NCBI RefSeq assembly: GCF_002915595.1
Contig: NZ_PQGG01000040.1
Coordinates: 62,001-126,000, forward strand
DNA: 64,000 nt
Origin: Zhongshania marina
Lineage (GTDB): Bacteria > Pseudomonadota > Gammaproteobacteria > Pseudomonadales > Spongiibacteraceae
Direction of reading: 5' to 3'
Positions 1-8,261 of this stretch are shown here, piece after piece. Within the stretch, counting starts at the first letter, position 1. Every line of letters begins with the position of its first letter. Made by a program: the position numbers and the translations under genes. A model generated the notes under the pieces. It saw nothing but the letters and a program-made list of their open reading frames with translations. It did not search any database and had not been told where the DNA came from.

Positions 1-421
1 ACACCTTTAACGACGGAAAACACTCCTTAAGACTCGGAATATCCTCCCAGTGAGTGGTGACTTCGTGGTCGCTAACAACACCCGCAGCGGCAAGTAAAAA
101 TACGCCGGTGCAAACCGACGCAGTCAAGCTTGACTGCGCGGCCTGCTTGCCAATCCATGACAACACCGCGGGCTTAGACATCTCATGGTGATGGACTCCG
201 CCGACGACAATAAGCACATCTATTTGTGGATGATTGCCAAAGTGGTAGTTGGGAATAACCGTAAACCCTGCGCGAGCGCATACAGGGCCATCCGCTTCAG
301 AAACTAAAAACACAGTAAACGGCTGCTCATCGCTCACGCGGGATGCCGTTGAAAACACTTCAAAGGGGCCCGCGAAATCTAAAATTTCGGCATTGCCATA
401 ACAGTAAATACCAATATTCAT
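1..421 (-). CDS. DJ-1/PfpI-family protein, N-terminal part (GlxA-like), cut by the window edge
   Basis: An open frame starts at the ATG complementary to 419-421 and runs off the left edge, giving about 140 residues. It begins MNIGIYCYGNAEILDFAGPF, the usual start of the class-I glutamine-amidotransferase-like domain of GlxA-type proteins. Near residue 115 is SVCTGVFLLAAAG, the nucleophile-elbow cysteine of DJ-1/PfpI proteins, followed by TTHWED, also typical. Family members are either stand-alone DJ-1/PfpI proteins or AraC-type regulators with a C-terminal helix-turn-helix; the part that would decide this is outside the window. It lies 11 bases downstream of the frameshifted glutathione S-transferase gene on the same strand and is probably cotranscribed with it. 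Confidence 0.8.
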   Translation of the reverse strand, partial: MNIGIYCYGNAEILDFAGPFEVFSTASRVSDEQPFTVFLVSEADGPVCARAGFTVIPNYHFGNHPQIDVLIVVGGVHHHEMSKPAVLSWIGKQAAQSSLTASVCTGVFLLAAAGVVSDHEVTTHWEDIPSLKECFPSLKV

Positions 422-432
422 AAGCCGTACCA

Positions 433-1139
433 CTACGCCTGACTGTAATAACGTTTATGGATGTTGCGACAAAAACTAGCGAGGTTTTCATAGCGCCGCG
501 CAATATCATTAAAGTCATTATCAATATCAGCCAAAATAAACTGTGCTAAAAAGCCAAAAACACAGACGTCAAGCACACTCGGTTTGTCGTTAAAGAAGTA
601 GCTTTATTCCCTAAAAGGACCGAGAGGCTATCGAGGCTATATATAAATATTTGCTGTATTTCTGAATCAGAATGACGACCTAGACCCTGCTTATAAATCG
701 CCGAACGAACACTTCTACGCACAATATACGGCACGAAGCGACGCATCGGAAAAGGCAATGATCCAAAAAATGTCGCCCTTGTTAGTGGCCATGTCTGCTC
801 TCTAATCCAACGCGAATAGAGCAAGCACCAATACATATTCTCGTCTAGTGATTTGGCAATTAAATACGCCTGAGCTCGCTGTTCTGGACTTAAGTCCGAG
901 CTCAAGCTCACACCGGGTTTGCTATTTAGATAGTCAAGAATAAATGCCGAATCTGCGATGGTTTTACCACCCTCAACAATATACGGCAGTTTGCCCTTGG
1001 GGGCGGTACGCAGGTTTGCAATTTCAGACTTGCGCTCAAACTCCAAGCCCGCAATGCGCAAATAAACATCAATTTTTAAAACGAAGGGGCTAGCATCTAC
1101 TAGCCCAAAGCCTTCCCCAAATCCATATAAGGTAATCAT
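433..1139 (-). pseudogene. Glutathione S-transferase-like protein, frameshifted near its C-terminus
   Basis: The N-terminal part starting at the ATG at 1139 (MITLYGFGEGFGLVDASPF) has a thioredoxin-like GST N-domain with the cis-proline segment GKLPYIVEGG and then ADSAFILDYL. It resembles the GST_N_4/failed-axon-connections-like group. A GGAGG five bases upstream supports this start. After residues GNK the frame runs into an unrelated tail ending at 546. Shifting frame at about 601-605 restores a convincing C-domain: YFFNDKPSVLDVCVFGFLA, then about 40 more residues to a TAG at 433-435. The total of 707 bases is not a multiple of three, which fits one missing base. The site follows AATAAA, so an assembly or sequencing error is as likely as a real mutation. 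Confidence 0.75.
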
Positions 1140-1172
1140 ATTGCCTCCGTGGCAAATCACCTATGCACATTG

Positions 1173-1610
1173 TTAAGGCCCGTTTAACATGATCCGCGTT
1201 GCCAACTGGACTTCACGTAAAAAGCCACTTAACGCCACAATCAAAAAACACATTGCCAGCACAAATAAAGCCGCCACCACAAGGCTGCTATTCCAACCGA
1301 CAACCGCACTCAAAAACAACAACGCAATAACCACGCAAACTAACAGCGCACTGGCAGTGCTAAAACCTATTGCTCGGTGCACCACTCGCGCCCTGCGGGT
1401 AAGCATGCTTAATTCATCGCGAATCACCATACTCCGCTCTTCGCTTACTGTCTCTAGCCGATGATGCAGATTGCGACTGCGATCAATAATTCTGGCTAAA
1501 CGATTAGTCAATACATTTAAAATTCCACCAATACCCGCCAGCAAGAATACCGGTGCAACCGCCTGCTGTATGGCGTGGGTAATGGTGACGACCTCAATAT
1601 CTACTGCCAT
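1173..1610 (-). CDS. DUF2721 family membrane protein
   Basis: This 145-residue protein has the DUF2721 layout. An N-terminal hydrophobic segment (HAIQQAVAPVFLLAGIGGIL) is followed by the conserved NVLTNRLARIIDRSR stretch, a charged cytosolic region (residues about 45-75), and two closely spaced C-terminal membrane segments (about 82-103 and 108-130). The N-terminal residues plus the Arg-rich NRLARIIDR segment are the family hallmark. No function is established for the family. It lies between the Rieske gene and the GST-like gene on the same strand with short gaps, so cotranscription is likely. Confidence 0.85.
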   Translation of the reverse strand: MAVDIEVVTITHAIQQAVAPVFLLAGIGGILNVLTNRLARIIDRSRNLHHRLETVSEERSMVIRDELSMLTRRARVVHRAIGFSTASALLVCVVIALLFLSAVVGWNSSLVVAALFVLAMCFLIVALSGFLREVQLATRIMLNGP

Positions 1611-1645
1611 TTTATTCCCTAATTTAAGGCCATCTATAGCAGGCC

Positions 1646-2011
1646 TTACAGATGTAAAAAAACTTGTTCGCCTTCACACTCTACTTTGAAAGTTTTTAAT
1701 GCCTGGGGTGATTTTCCCAAAGCAATTAATTTGTGGGTCCAGGTCGGCATTGGCATTCCAATAAATGCATTCGTCCAATCAATATTCTCGCCGTTCAATA
1801 AATCAAAACTGGAGCCGTGGAAAGGACACACTACTGCACCGTCACAAACCTTGCCCTTAGCCAGCGGCAAGCCCAAGTGGGGGCAGCGATTTTCTACCGC
1901 ACAAAGCTGCCCATTCACTCGGCTCAATAATACTTTAGTGCCATTAACGGTTTTACTTAGTAAGGTGTCGTTTTGAATTTCGTCTAGATTTGCAGCAAAA
2001 ATCCTTTCCAT
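1646..2011 (-). CDS. Small Rieske [2Fe-2S] protein
   Basis: The protein carries both halves of the Rieske cluster-binding motif, CPHLG and CPFHGSSFD, with intervening spacing typical of ferredoxin-type Rieske proteins (two Cys and two His ligands). Length is about 121 residues, matching stand-alone Rieske ferredoxins or NirD-like proteins, with no oxygenase catalytic domain. I place the start at the ATG at 2011 (MERIFAANLDE) because GGGGG precedes it at good spacing. An upstream ATG at 2041 and a TTG at 2047 overlapping the Lrp stop are possible but have no good ribosome-binding site. Probable role is electron transfer, partner unknown. It follows the Lrp-type regulator directly, suggesting one transcript. 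Confidence 0.8.
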   Translation of the reverse strand: MERIFAANLDEIQNDTLLSKTVNGTKVLLSRVNGQLCAVENRCPHLGLPLAKGKVCDGAVVCPFHGSSFDLLNGENIDWTNAFIGMPMPTWTHKLIALGKSPQALKTFKVECEGEQVFLHL

Positions 2012-2043
2012 TGTCGCCCCCAGTTCGTCAGTTATTAACATCC

Positions 2044-2523
2044 TCAAGCATTTTGTGACGACAACAAGGGCAGCGAGGTTTTACTCACCGGAGACTTCAT
2101 CACAAAGCTAGAGTGTACGCCGGTAACGCCATCTATTCGAGTGATCTTGTTAAGTAACAAAGCCTGAAATCCGTCCATATCGGCAACAATCACTTTCAGC
2201 AAATAATCCGCCGACTGGCCCGTGATCAAATGGCACTCTAATACTTCTGGATAGTCACCCACATGGCGCTCAAAATTTTCAAAGCGCTCGGGCGTGTGCC
2301 TATCCATACTGATTTGAATAAACGCCATTAAATTCAGACCCAGCGCGCGGGCGTTAAGTACGGCCCGATAAGCCCCAATTAACCCCGCCTCTTCCAAGCG
2401 ACGAACCCGTCGCAAGCACGGAGACGGCGACAATCCGATACGATCTGCCAAGTCCTGATTACTTAAGCGACCATCTTCCTGCAGAGCTTCTAGAATTCGC
2501 CTATCATAGCCATCCAAGTTCAC
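2044..2523 (-). CDS. Lrp/AsnC family transcriptional regulator
   Basis: The 159 residues show the full Lrp architecture. An N-terminal winged helix begins MNLDGYDRRILEALQEDGRL, with the recognition region LADRIGLSPSPCLRRVRRLE (about residues 25-44). It is followed by the RAM effector domain with the conserved VLECHLITGQSADYLLKV core. Family members bind amino acids and activate or repress nearby amino-acid genes. It is transcribed divergently from leuA, which makes control of leuA or of its own promoter a natural inference, but no binding data can be read from sequence. The last 13 residues (SKTSLPLLSSQNA) extend beyond the domain. Confidence 0.92.
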   Translation of the reverse strand: MNLDGYDRRILEALQEDGRLSNQDLADRIGLSPSPCLRRVRRLEEAGLIGAYRAVLNARALGLNLMAFIQISMDRHTPERFENFERHVGDYPEVLECHLITGQSADYLLKVIVADMDGFQALLLNKITRIDGVTGVHSSFVMKSPVSKTSLPLLSSQNA

Positions 2524-2569
2524 TTAAATTCCACCATATCAACAATAAAAGGCATAACATTCTATTTTT

Positions 2570-2591
2570 CTAACATTAATAGCAATATTAG
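2570..2591. promoter_or_regulatory. Imperfect inverted repeat upstream of the lrp-type gene
   Basis: CTAACAT at 2570-2576 and ATATTAG at 2585-2591 form a 7-bp inverted repeat with one mismatch in an A/T-rich stretch. It sits between the divergent lrp-type gene and leuA. Position and base composition fit an Lrp-type operator. This is inference from symmetry only. Confidence 0.3.
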
Positions 2592-2639
2592 ACCAAATAA
2601 GAACGATTTCAAGCTAAAATTCGCAATCTTATGCCAGAC

Positions 2640-2825
2640 CTCTCCCCCTATACTGGGAACCGTGGAGTTATCGCTCCCACCCCTTGTCGAAACGAGCGCA
2701 ACACCCCGCGATCGGGCCGCACAAAACAGCAACTTTTATAAAAAGTGAAACAGGAATACACGGTAAAACGCCCGGCACCCCGGGCCCTGCCACCACACAA
2801 CTTATAGACTTAGGAAATTTTGATC
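2640..2825 (+). promoter_or_regulatory. Possible structured 5' leader of leuA
   Basis: The stretch before leuA contains a perfect 6-bp hairpin, GCCCGG and CCGGGC at 2770-2785 with a CACC loop. It also contains an ACTTTT/AAAAGT hairpin at 2732-2746 and a GTGGAG/CTCCcAC pairing near 2660-2680. No U-run follows the GC hairpin, so it is not a simple terminator. A short frame starting at the ATG near 2631 has no leucine cluster, so classical Leu-codon attenuation is not supported. AGGAAA just before the leuA start is the likely ribosome-binding site. Confidence 0.3.
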
Positions 2826-4517
2826 ATGGGCGAATTCAACCACCGCAAATATCGGCCTACGCCGGTCATCGCCATACCAGACCGCCAGTGGCCCAACAAC
2901 AGCATCGAACAAACACCACAGTGGTGCTCAGTCGATTTACGCGACGGCAATCAAGCCTTGGTTGAACCCATGAACGTGCAGCAAAAACTGCGTATGTGGG
3001 ATCTATTAGTCAAACTCGGCTTCACCCAAATTGAAGTGGGATTTCCCGCAGCATCGCAGCCGGACTTCGACTTTGTGCGCGCGCTAATCGACGGCAACCG
3101 TATCCCCGACAATGTCACAGTTCAGGTGTTGACTCAGGCCCGCGAAGAATTGATCGCCCGCAGCTACGAATCACTAAAAGGCGCAAAGAATGCCATTGTG
3201 CATGTATACAACTCCACCAGCCCAGTACAACGTGAACGGGTTTTCGGCCTAGACAAACAAGGCATTATCGACATTGCTATTCAAGGCGCAAAATGGGTGA
3301 AGGAGTACGCCGCTAGGCAGCCAGAAACCAACTGGTCATTCCAATATTCACCAGAAAGTTTCAGCAGCACAGAAGTTGATTTTGCCGTAGAAATTAGTGA
3401 TGCCGTCATTGCCGAATGGCGCGACAGTGGAAACCCTATCATTATTAATTTGCCGGCAACGGTGGAATGCGCCAGCCCCAATGTATTTGCAGATCAAGTG
3501 GAGTGGTTCTGCCGCAACACCCGCTACCGCAAAGACATTACCGTGTCTGTGCATACCCACAATGATCGCGGCTGCGGTGTCGCTGCGGGCGAGCTGGCGG
3601 TAATGGCCGGTGCCGATCGGGTTGAAGGTACGCTACTGGGCAACGGCGAGCGCACAGGCAATATGGACATTGTCACTATGGCGATGAACCTTTACAGCCA
3701 AGGCGTAGATCCCGGCCTGAATTTGGCCGATATGGACGAAATTATTGCCGTGGTAGAGCACTGTACAAACATACCGCTGCATCCGCGCCACCCCTATGCG
3801 GGGGAGTTGGTATTCACGGCATTTTCAGGAAGCCACCAAGACGCCATCCGCAAGTGCCTGAGCAAGCAGCAGGACGATGAGCACTGGCAGGTCGCCTATC
3901 TGCCGATTGACCCCGCTGATTTAGGACGCAGCTACGAGGCGGTAATTCGCATTAATAGCCAATCAGGTAAAGGCGGCGTGAGCTGGGTATTGGAGAATGA
4001 CTACGGTCTGCAACTACCGCGCTGGCTACAAATTGACGCCAGCCGAATGGTGCAAGCTCGAGCAGAGGAAATTTCTGGTGAAGTGACGTCCGCGCAAATA
4101 TGGGATTTATTCGACGCCCACTATCTGCAGGCCAAACAGAATATATCTATTCAGAATTTTTCAGTTAGTCAGGACAATTCTGAAAATGGCGGCCAAGACG
4201 TATTAAGCCTGAGCTTTAGCGACCGGCGTGGCAGCACCACGCTCAAAGGCCATGGCGACGGCGCAATCAGCGCCTTGGTTGACGCATGGCAAAACGAGTT
4301 TGGTGACAAGATTGAAATACTGGACTACCGCGAACATGCGCTAGGTACAGGCACAGACTCGCAGGCCATCGCCTATGTGCACCTGTCGATTAACAAGCAA
4401 CGCTATATTGGTATCGCCAAACACCGCGATGTTATTTCAGCTTCACTGCAGGCAGTACTAAATGCCTCAGTACAGGCTGCAAACATCTCTGCAAACGCAG
4501 AACGTATGGCAAGCTAA
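2826..4517 (+). CDS. leuA: 2-isopropylmalate synthase
   Basis: This enzyme condenses acetyl-CoA with 2-oxoisovalerate to 2-isopropylmalate, the first committed step of leucine synthesis in the cytosol. The 563-residue protein matches the long LeuA form of pseudomonads. It has the KYRPTPVIAIPDRQWP N-terminus, the HMGL-like barrel signature WCSVDLRDGNQALVEPM (residues 33-49), the metal-binding HTHNDRG, and GTLLGNGERTGN. A C-terminal LeuA dimerisation/regulatory domain containing LGTGTDSQAIAYVHL follows, where leucine feedback usually acts. I take the ATG at 2826 rather than the TTG two codons earlier; AGGAAA lies 9 bases upstream. A strong terminator follows, so it appears monocistronic. A divergent Lrp-type regulator is a candidate controller. 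Confidence 0.97.
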   Translation: MGEFNHRKYRPTPVIAIPDRQWPNNSIEQTPQWCSVDLRDGNQALVEPMNVQQKLRMWDLLVKLGFTQIEVGFPAASQPDFDFVRALIDGNRIPDNVTVQVLTQAREELIARSYESLKGAKNAIVHVYNSTSPVQRERVFGLDKQGIIDIAIQGAKWVKEYAARQPETNWSFQYSPESFSSTEVDFAVEISDAVIAEWRDSGNPIIINLPATVECASPNVFADQVEWFCRNTRYRKDITVSVHTHNDRGCGVAAGELAVMAGADRVEGTLLGNGERTGNMDIVTMAMNLYSQGVDPGLNLADMDEIIAVVEHCTNIPLHPRHPYAGELVFTAFSGSHQDAIRKCLSKQQDDEHWQVAYLPIDPADLGRSYEAVIRINSQSGKGGVSWVLENDYGLQLPRWLQIDASRMVQARAEEISGEVTSAQIWDLFDAHYLQAKQNISIQNFSVSQDNSENGGQDVLSLSFSDRRGSTTLKGHGDGAISALVDAWQNEFGDKIEILDYREHALGTGTDSQAIAYVHLSINKQRYIGIAKHRDVISASLQAVLNASVQAANISANAERMAS

Positions 4518-4526
4518 TGTTCGAGG

Positions 4527-4566
4527 AAAAAAAAGCCGCGCTGCAGTCATTCGGCGCGGCTTTTTT
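4527..4566 (+). terminator. Rho-independent terminator of leuA
   Basis: AAAAAAGCCGCGC pairs with GCGCGGCTTTTTT around a loop of about 12 bases, ending in a T-run. It lies 10 bases after the leuA stop. The A-run on the other side makes it usable for the convergent gene as well. Confidence 0.92.
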
Positions 4567-4605
4567 CATCGTCAAATCTCAAAATAAAATCAAAGCGATA
4601 ACGCT

Positions 4606-5622
4606 CTATTTCTCTTTTCTCGCCTTAATGTTCACCACCGCCTGAAACCCATCCTGATTGTCGGTAATCGACATATCAGATACCGAATACTTAGAATCAC
4701 TAATCACCAAACCCACACCCGCCCGCACTCTCACTCGGCTAGTGATCGGCTTTGCCTGCCTAGCAAAATCCTTTGGTTTAATTTGATAATCGTCGGCTAT
4801 ATCAATGCCGGTACTGCTCGCCACACCAGATATCACCTCAGATAGCGCTTCGGAATCAATATATTGCGAGGAGATATGCTTTAGCTCACCTATCGAAGTG
4901 AGCTCGGCAGACTTTATCTTCTCGGTAATTTCCTTATTCAGTTCGGCGATATCTTGGGTATCTTCTATTTTGGAGCTGACCCCCTTCAAAATTAAGCCGC
5001 TCAACTTGGCATAAGATTTTGATGTTGCCCTTGGCGATACCTTCAAAAATGACTCCATCCAATACTTTGTTTTTTGGCCAAGATTGTCGACAACAAACAC
5101 ACCTTGATCATTAGGAAGGATTAGCGCGCCCTTCTGTATTTTATTTAAAGAAATACCGCTGCGCTCAAACATATCAAAGGAGTCCGATGACTCCACAATC
5201 TCAATAAAATTGTCTTTATTCTCAATCTTTAGCACGGCAAGTGCATTCGACGCAGTTTCATTATGCTTTATTCCAGCAAACTGCAAAAAAATCAGGTCGC
5301 CGCCCGAAATGTTTTGGTGGGTAGACGTGGCATACAAATGCTTTGCAATAGCCTGAGTGCTGTTCAAAAATTCACCAGATGCATTGAATATTTTTCCAGC
5401 AATATTCGCCACAGTATTCAAGGAAATATCTGACTCATGAAAAAAATCGTATATCTCGCTTTGCTTAGAAAGCGGGAGTAAGTAGTGCTTAATAAGCAAC
5501 TCACTCAAAGACTCATCAGCCGTCGACTCCTTCTCAGCAAGACGCATCCCCTCTTCACGCGCCTTGCTTCCCACCCGATGCACTGCAATATGTGTCAGCC
5601 GCGCAGAACTTACATCAATCAT
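4606..5622 (-). CDS. Nucleoid-associated protein, NdpA/YejK-like family
   Basis: The 338-residue protein resembles the PF04245 (37-kDa nucleoid-associated) family, in the variant I associate with Bacteroidota and assorted accessory loci rather than E. coli YejK. Recognisable blocks are ARLTHIAVHRVGSKAREEG at the N-terminus, FFHESDISLNTV, AKHLYATSTHQNISGGDL, IENKDNFIEIVES, and YWMESFLKVSPRAT. Known members bind the nucleoid; a biochemical activity is not well defined. It is flanked by leuA (convergent) and a 350-base non-coding stretch, so it looks like a single-gene unit. Its codon use and A/T content look a little different from leuA, which could reflect acquisition, but I cannot quantify this. 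Confidence 0.75.
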   Translation of the reverse strand: MIDVSSARLTHIAVHRVGSKAREEGMRLAEKESTADESLSELLIKHYLLPLSKQSEIYDFFHESDISLNTVANIAGKIFNASGEFLNSTQAIAKHLYATSTHQNISGGDLIFLQFAGIKHNETASNALAVLKIENKDNFIEIVESSDSFDMFERSGISLNKIQKGALILPNDQGVFVVDNLGQKTKYWMESFLKVSPRATSKSYAKLSGLILKGVSSKIEDTQDIAELNKEITEKIKSAELTSIGELKHISSQYIDSEALSEVISGVASSTGIDIADDYQIKPKDFARQAKPITSRVRVRAGVGLVISDSKYSVSDMSITDNQDGFQAVVNIKARKEK

Positions 5623-5970
5623 ACAATCCCACTCATGTTTAGTTTAAATCCTTGCATGTGGCGCTTCCTGCATTCTTAGTATTGCGCAAACAAACATTTG
5701 AGAATCAGTATGCGGGGAAACTGGTAAAGTGAGTAGATTACAGACCACTCGCGCTATTTCCAGAATATGCAGGAACGCCTCGCGGAAAATACCACACAAC
5801 TCGGCACATCACACCGCTAGGGAAAGAAAATTGAGTAATTTTTGAAATACGGAAGCTGAATATTGAAACAGTAGCGCTACTGCCGTATATAGAGCCTGCC
5901 CGACTCCTGCTAAACCTATATTAGAAATTCCGCGCCATAAAATGCTTAACGAAACATATAGGATAAATAG
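5623..5970. other. Non-coding stretch with one perfect palindrome
   Basis: No convincing gene is visible on either strand. A perfect 14-bp palindrome, CAGTAGCGCTACTG, occupies 5869-5882. The right part lies downstream of the minus-strand gene ending at 5971 and the left part is the upstream region of the NdpA-like gene, so it should hold that gene's promoter; I cannot place one with confidence. Confidence 0.4.
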
Positions 5971-6423
5971 CTACTTTTCCTCGTCAGGCGGTAACACGGG
6001 CTTTATCCGACGCGCCTTCATGTCTATGCCCGCTCTCGTCAAATAGCCTGCGGCCTTATTTATACCTCTAATCGAGGTGTATACAGATTCTGAGATCAAA
6101 TCGTGAGTTTGCCTAACTATTCTTGTTGTATCTCGAGTTGCAGCAAACGACTCAAGCGTATCGAAAGGAATTTTTGCGATTCCCATATGGACACTACGGA
6201 CGGTAGCGGTACTAGTATCTATAACCGTTTCCGTAAAGTCCTGCGCTGACTCCAATTGACGATGCCAGTCTTCCTGGTAGCGCAATTCAAGTAAGCTGGC
6301 GGCGTCCTCACGCAAACGAAGAGAGAACGCTTTTATATTGCACTCATGCCTCCACAGGGAAAAAGATGAAATTCCCGCCAAGAGCACCGCTGCTACACAT
6401 AGCAAAATATCAACCCAAACCAT
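5971..6423 (-). CDS. Small single-pass membrane protein of unknown function
   Basis: The 150-residue product begins with one strong hydrophobic segment (VDILLCVAAVLLAGISSFSLW, residues about 4-24). A long, largely helical, charged soluble region with many Glu, Arg and Ser/Thr follows, ending in a Pro-rich PVLPPDEEK tail. I recognise no family. It overlaps the upstream gene ending at 6410 by 14 bases, so the two are almost certainly translated from one transcript and may form a pair. The topology predicts an inner-membrane anchor with a soluble domain. Confidence 0.6.
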   Translation of the reverse strand: MVWVDILLCVAAVLLAGISSFSLWRHECNIKAFSLRLREDAASLLELRYQEDWHRQLESAQDFTETVIDTSTATVRSVHMGIAKIPFDTLESFAATRDTTRIVRQTHDLISESVYTSIRGINKAAGYLTRAGIDMKARRIKPVLPPDEEK

Positions 6424-6781
6424 GAATACTTATCTCCGCCTGCACGCCTCTTTCTTCAAGCTGACCGCGCATAATTTCCACAGTACGTTTATACACTATG
6501 CTGCGAATCACATCTGGTGCAAAATTATTTAATAGCCCAGCAAATACTGATTCTTTTGTCGCCAGCTCAACCGGATTTAATATTTTAATCGCAATAAACC
6601 CCTTGCCTTCTGACACCGGAATTTGATTAAAATCAACAGGATTAGCCCTCCACGCTTTGGCTAAAGCACGCTGTTCGTCCTGAAGCGTCAATAACAGGCG
6701 GCGCTGTGCATTCAGCCTAACTAATAAATAAGTAATAACTATTAAAAGTAATGCAAATAGAGCTAATGAAAAATAATACAT
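6410..6781 (-). CDS. Small membrane-anchored protein of unknown function
   Basis: Taking the ATG at 6781 (MYYFSLALFALLLIVITYLL) gives 124 residues with an N-terminal transmembrane helix. A short coiled-coil-like stretch rich in Arg, Leu and Gln (RLNAQRRLLLTLQDEQRALA) comes next, then a soluble domain with alternating hydrophobic residues (GKGFIAIKILNPVELATKES). A longer version starting at 6847 adds a basic, non-membrane leader and looks less likely. It overlaps the next gene by 14 bases. No family is recognised; the architecture mirrors its neighbour, suggesting partners in the membrane. Confidence 0.6.
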   Translation of the reverse strand: MYYFSLALFALLLIVITYLLVRLNAQRRLLLTLQDEQRALAKAWRANPVDFNQIPVSEGKGFIAIKILNPVELATKESVFAGLLNNFAPDVIRSIVYKRTVEIMRGQLEERGVQAEISIHGLG

Positions 6782-6926
6782 AGATTTCCTCAATAAATTA
6801 TCACACCGCCTATACAAGGCAGCAGAGTTGGCGCTCTTTAGCCACAATATACATCTTTATAAACACTCCCACCTATCTAAACAGGTCCAAAGAATGAGAT
6901 AAGATAAAAACTTTAACACCATAACA

Positions 6927-6964
6927 AAAAATGCGTGAGGCACTCTTCGCGCCTCACGCATTTT
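6927..6964 (-). terminator. Rho-independent terminator downstream of the DUF445 gene
   Basis: AAAATGCGTGAGGC pairs perfectly with GCCTCACGCATTTT over a loop of about 9 bases. Read on the minus strand it ends in TTTTTTG, directly after the stop codon at 6989. It separates the DUF445 gene from the two small membrane-protein genes. Confidence 0.88.
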
Positions 6965-6988
6965 ATAGCTCCCTTTACACCAAGAGGG

Positions 6989-8221
6989 CTACCCCAAATA
7001 TGTAAATAAAATTAGCTGAGCAATACCAACACAACAGCCTAGTGCAGCACCCACCAAAATCAAAATCCATTCATCTTCTTTAAATGCTGGCCGCAGCATA
7101 TCTTCAAAATCTGGTGGCGGAAGCACCTCAAGCTGAGAAGCCAAGGTATTAGCGAGATCCATGGCGTCTTTTGCATAAACATCAATTGATTTAACTGCAT
7201 CTGGTAGCCTTTCAACCAAACGTTCTGCAGCTACTTCTTTAATTTTTACATACTGGCGAGTACCTACCGTCCAAGCCACAAAGGGACGAGCGATACCAGA
7301 TTGGTCATCAATAACACGTTTTACGTGACGGGCAATCATCATAAATACTCGGTCAGAATACGGACCTTTTAACACGGCTTCAATGATGTTGCTCGGTGTA
7401 ACAATTTCGTCAGCAATGAGTCGAGCATAATCGCGAGAAACCTCTTTTTGGCGCTTATGGAAAATACCATGTAGCTTCCATGGCCCTAATCGCATTGGCG
7501 ACTGAGGTTGGAAAATCATCCGCAATGCCACCACATTAGTGCAATACCCCACTAACAGACCAAACAATGGCAGCTGCCAATCTGCTTTATAGAACATCCA
7601 TCCGAGCATTTGAAAAAAGCCAAACAAGCTGCCGAAATATAACCCCGACACACCGATGAATTTAAATTCCTCACTACCCGTTTCTTGAAATATACGATTG
7701 ATAAGTGCTTTATCTCGCACCAAGGTGGTAACCACCATATCTTTTAAATCGAAAACATTTTCTATGTCATTTCGCAGATCCTTCATCACCTCTGCTACGG
7801 CAGCCGGCGAATCGGCTTGAATGCGATGTATGATGAGATCTTTTGCCGCACGCGGCAGTGTTTCCCATATGCCTGGCTCAAATTCAGACATAATCTCTTC
7901 AACCATATGGTTGACCAGATTGATAATAGGCCCCTCAATTTCTTCAGCAACACGAACTGGGTCAAGCCGATCAAAAACTTCCCTCTCGGTAATCAAGCGG
8001 GGAACAATCGTATCTACCGCAATACTCGCCATTTTTCCGGCTTTGCTAGGAATAATTCCCTGCCAACCCAAAATTGGTGGTTTACCAACAAATTCCAGTG
8101 GCGAAAACATCATTTTGATTGCCACCACATTGGTAATAAAGCCAACGACGCCACTCGTTATGGGCATAGATAAATAAAGCACCCAGTGCGCTGAAAATTC
8201 TAACCATACGGCCTCTAACAT
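6989..8221 (-). CDS. DUF445 family inner-membrane protein
   Basis: This 410-residue protein matches the DUF445 (YheB-like) family. It opens with a membrane segment leading into the family signature GVVGFITNVVAIKMMFSPLEF (about residues 25-45), followed by GIIPSKAGKMA. The same signature recurs mid-protein as GYCTNVVALRMIFQPQSP with a second GIFHKRQ element, so the protein is an internal duplication, as usual in this family. A final hydrophobic segment (ILILVGAALGCCVGIAQLILF) closes it. Function is unknown. The Abi-alpha-like gene lies 41 bases upstream on the same strand, so they form a likely two-gene operon ended by the terminator at 6927-6964. Confidence 0.9.
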   Translation of the reverse strand: MLEAVWLEFSAHWVLYLSMPITSGVVGFITNVVAIKMMFSPLEFVGKPPILGWQGIIPSKAGKMASIAVDTIVPRLITEREVFDRLDPVRVAEEIEGPIINLVNHMVEEIMSEFEPGIWETLPRAAKDLIIHRIQADSPAAVAEVMKDLRNDIENVFDLKDMVVTTLVRDKALINRIFQETGSEEFKFIGVSGLYFGSLFGFFQMLGWMFYKADWQLPLFGLLVGYCTNVVALRMIFQPQSPMRLGPWKLHGIFHKRQKEVSRDYARLIADEIVTPSNIIEAVLKGPYSDRVFMMIARHVKRVIDDQSGIARPFVAWTVGTRQYVKIKEVAAERLVERLPDAVKSIDVYAKDAMDLANTLASQLEVLPPPDFEDMLRPAFKEDEWILILVGAALGCCVGIAQLILFTYLG

Positions 8222-8261
8222 AAATCACCCCAATTATTATATTTTTATCTAGCAAATTATT

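Noticed and set aside
2631-2740. Possible leuA leader peptide
   Set aside because: The frame exists but contains no run of leucine codons and no following attenuator hairpin with a T-run.
2684-2965. 93-codon plus-strand frame overlapping the leuA start
   Set aside because: It is out of frame with leuA, runs into it and has a low-complexity, non-protein-like composition.
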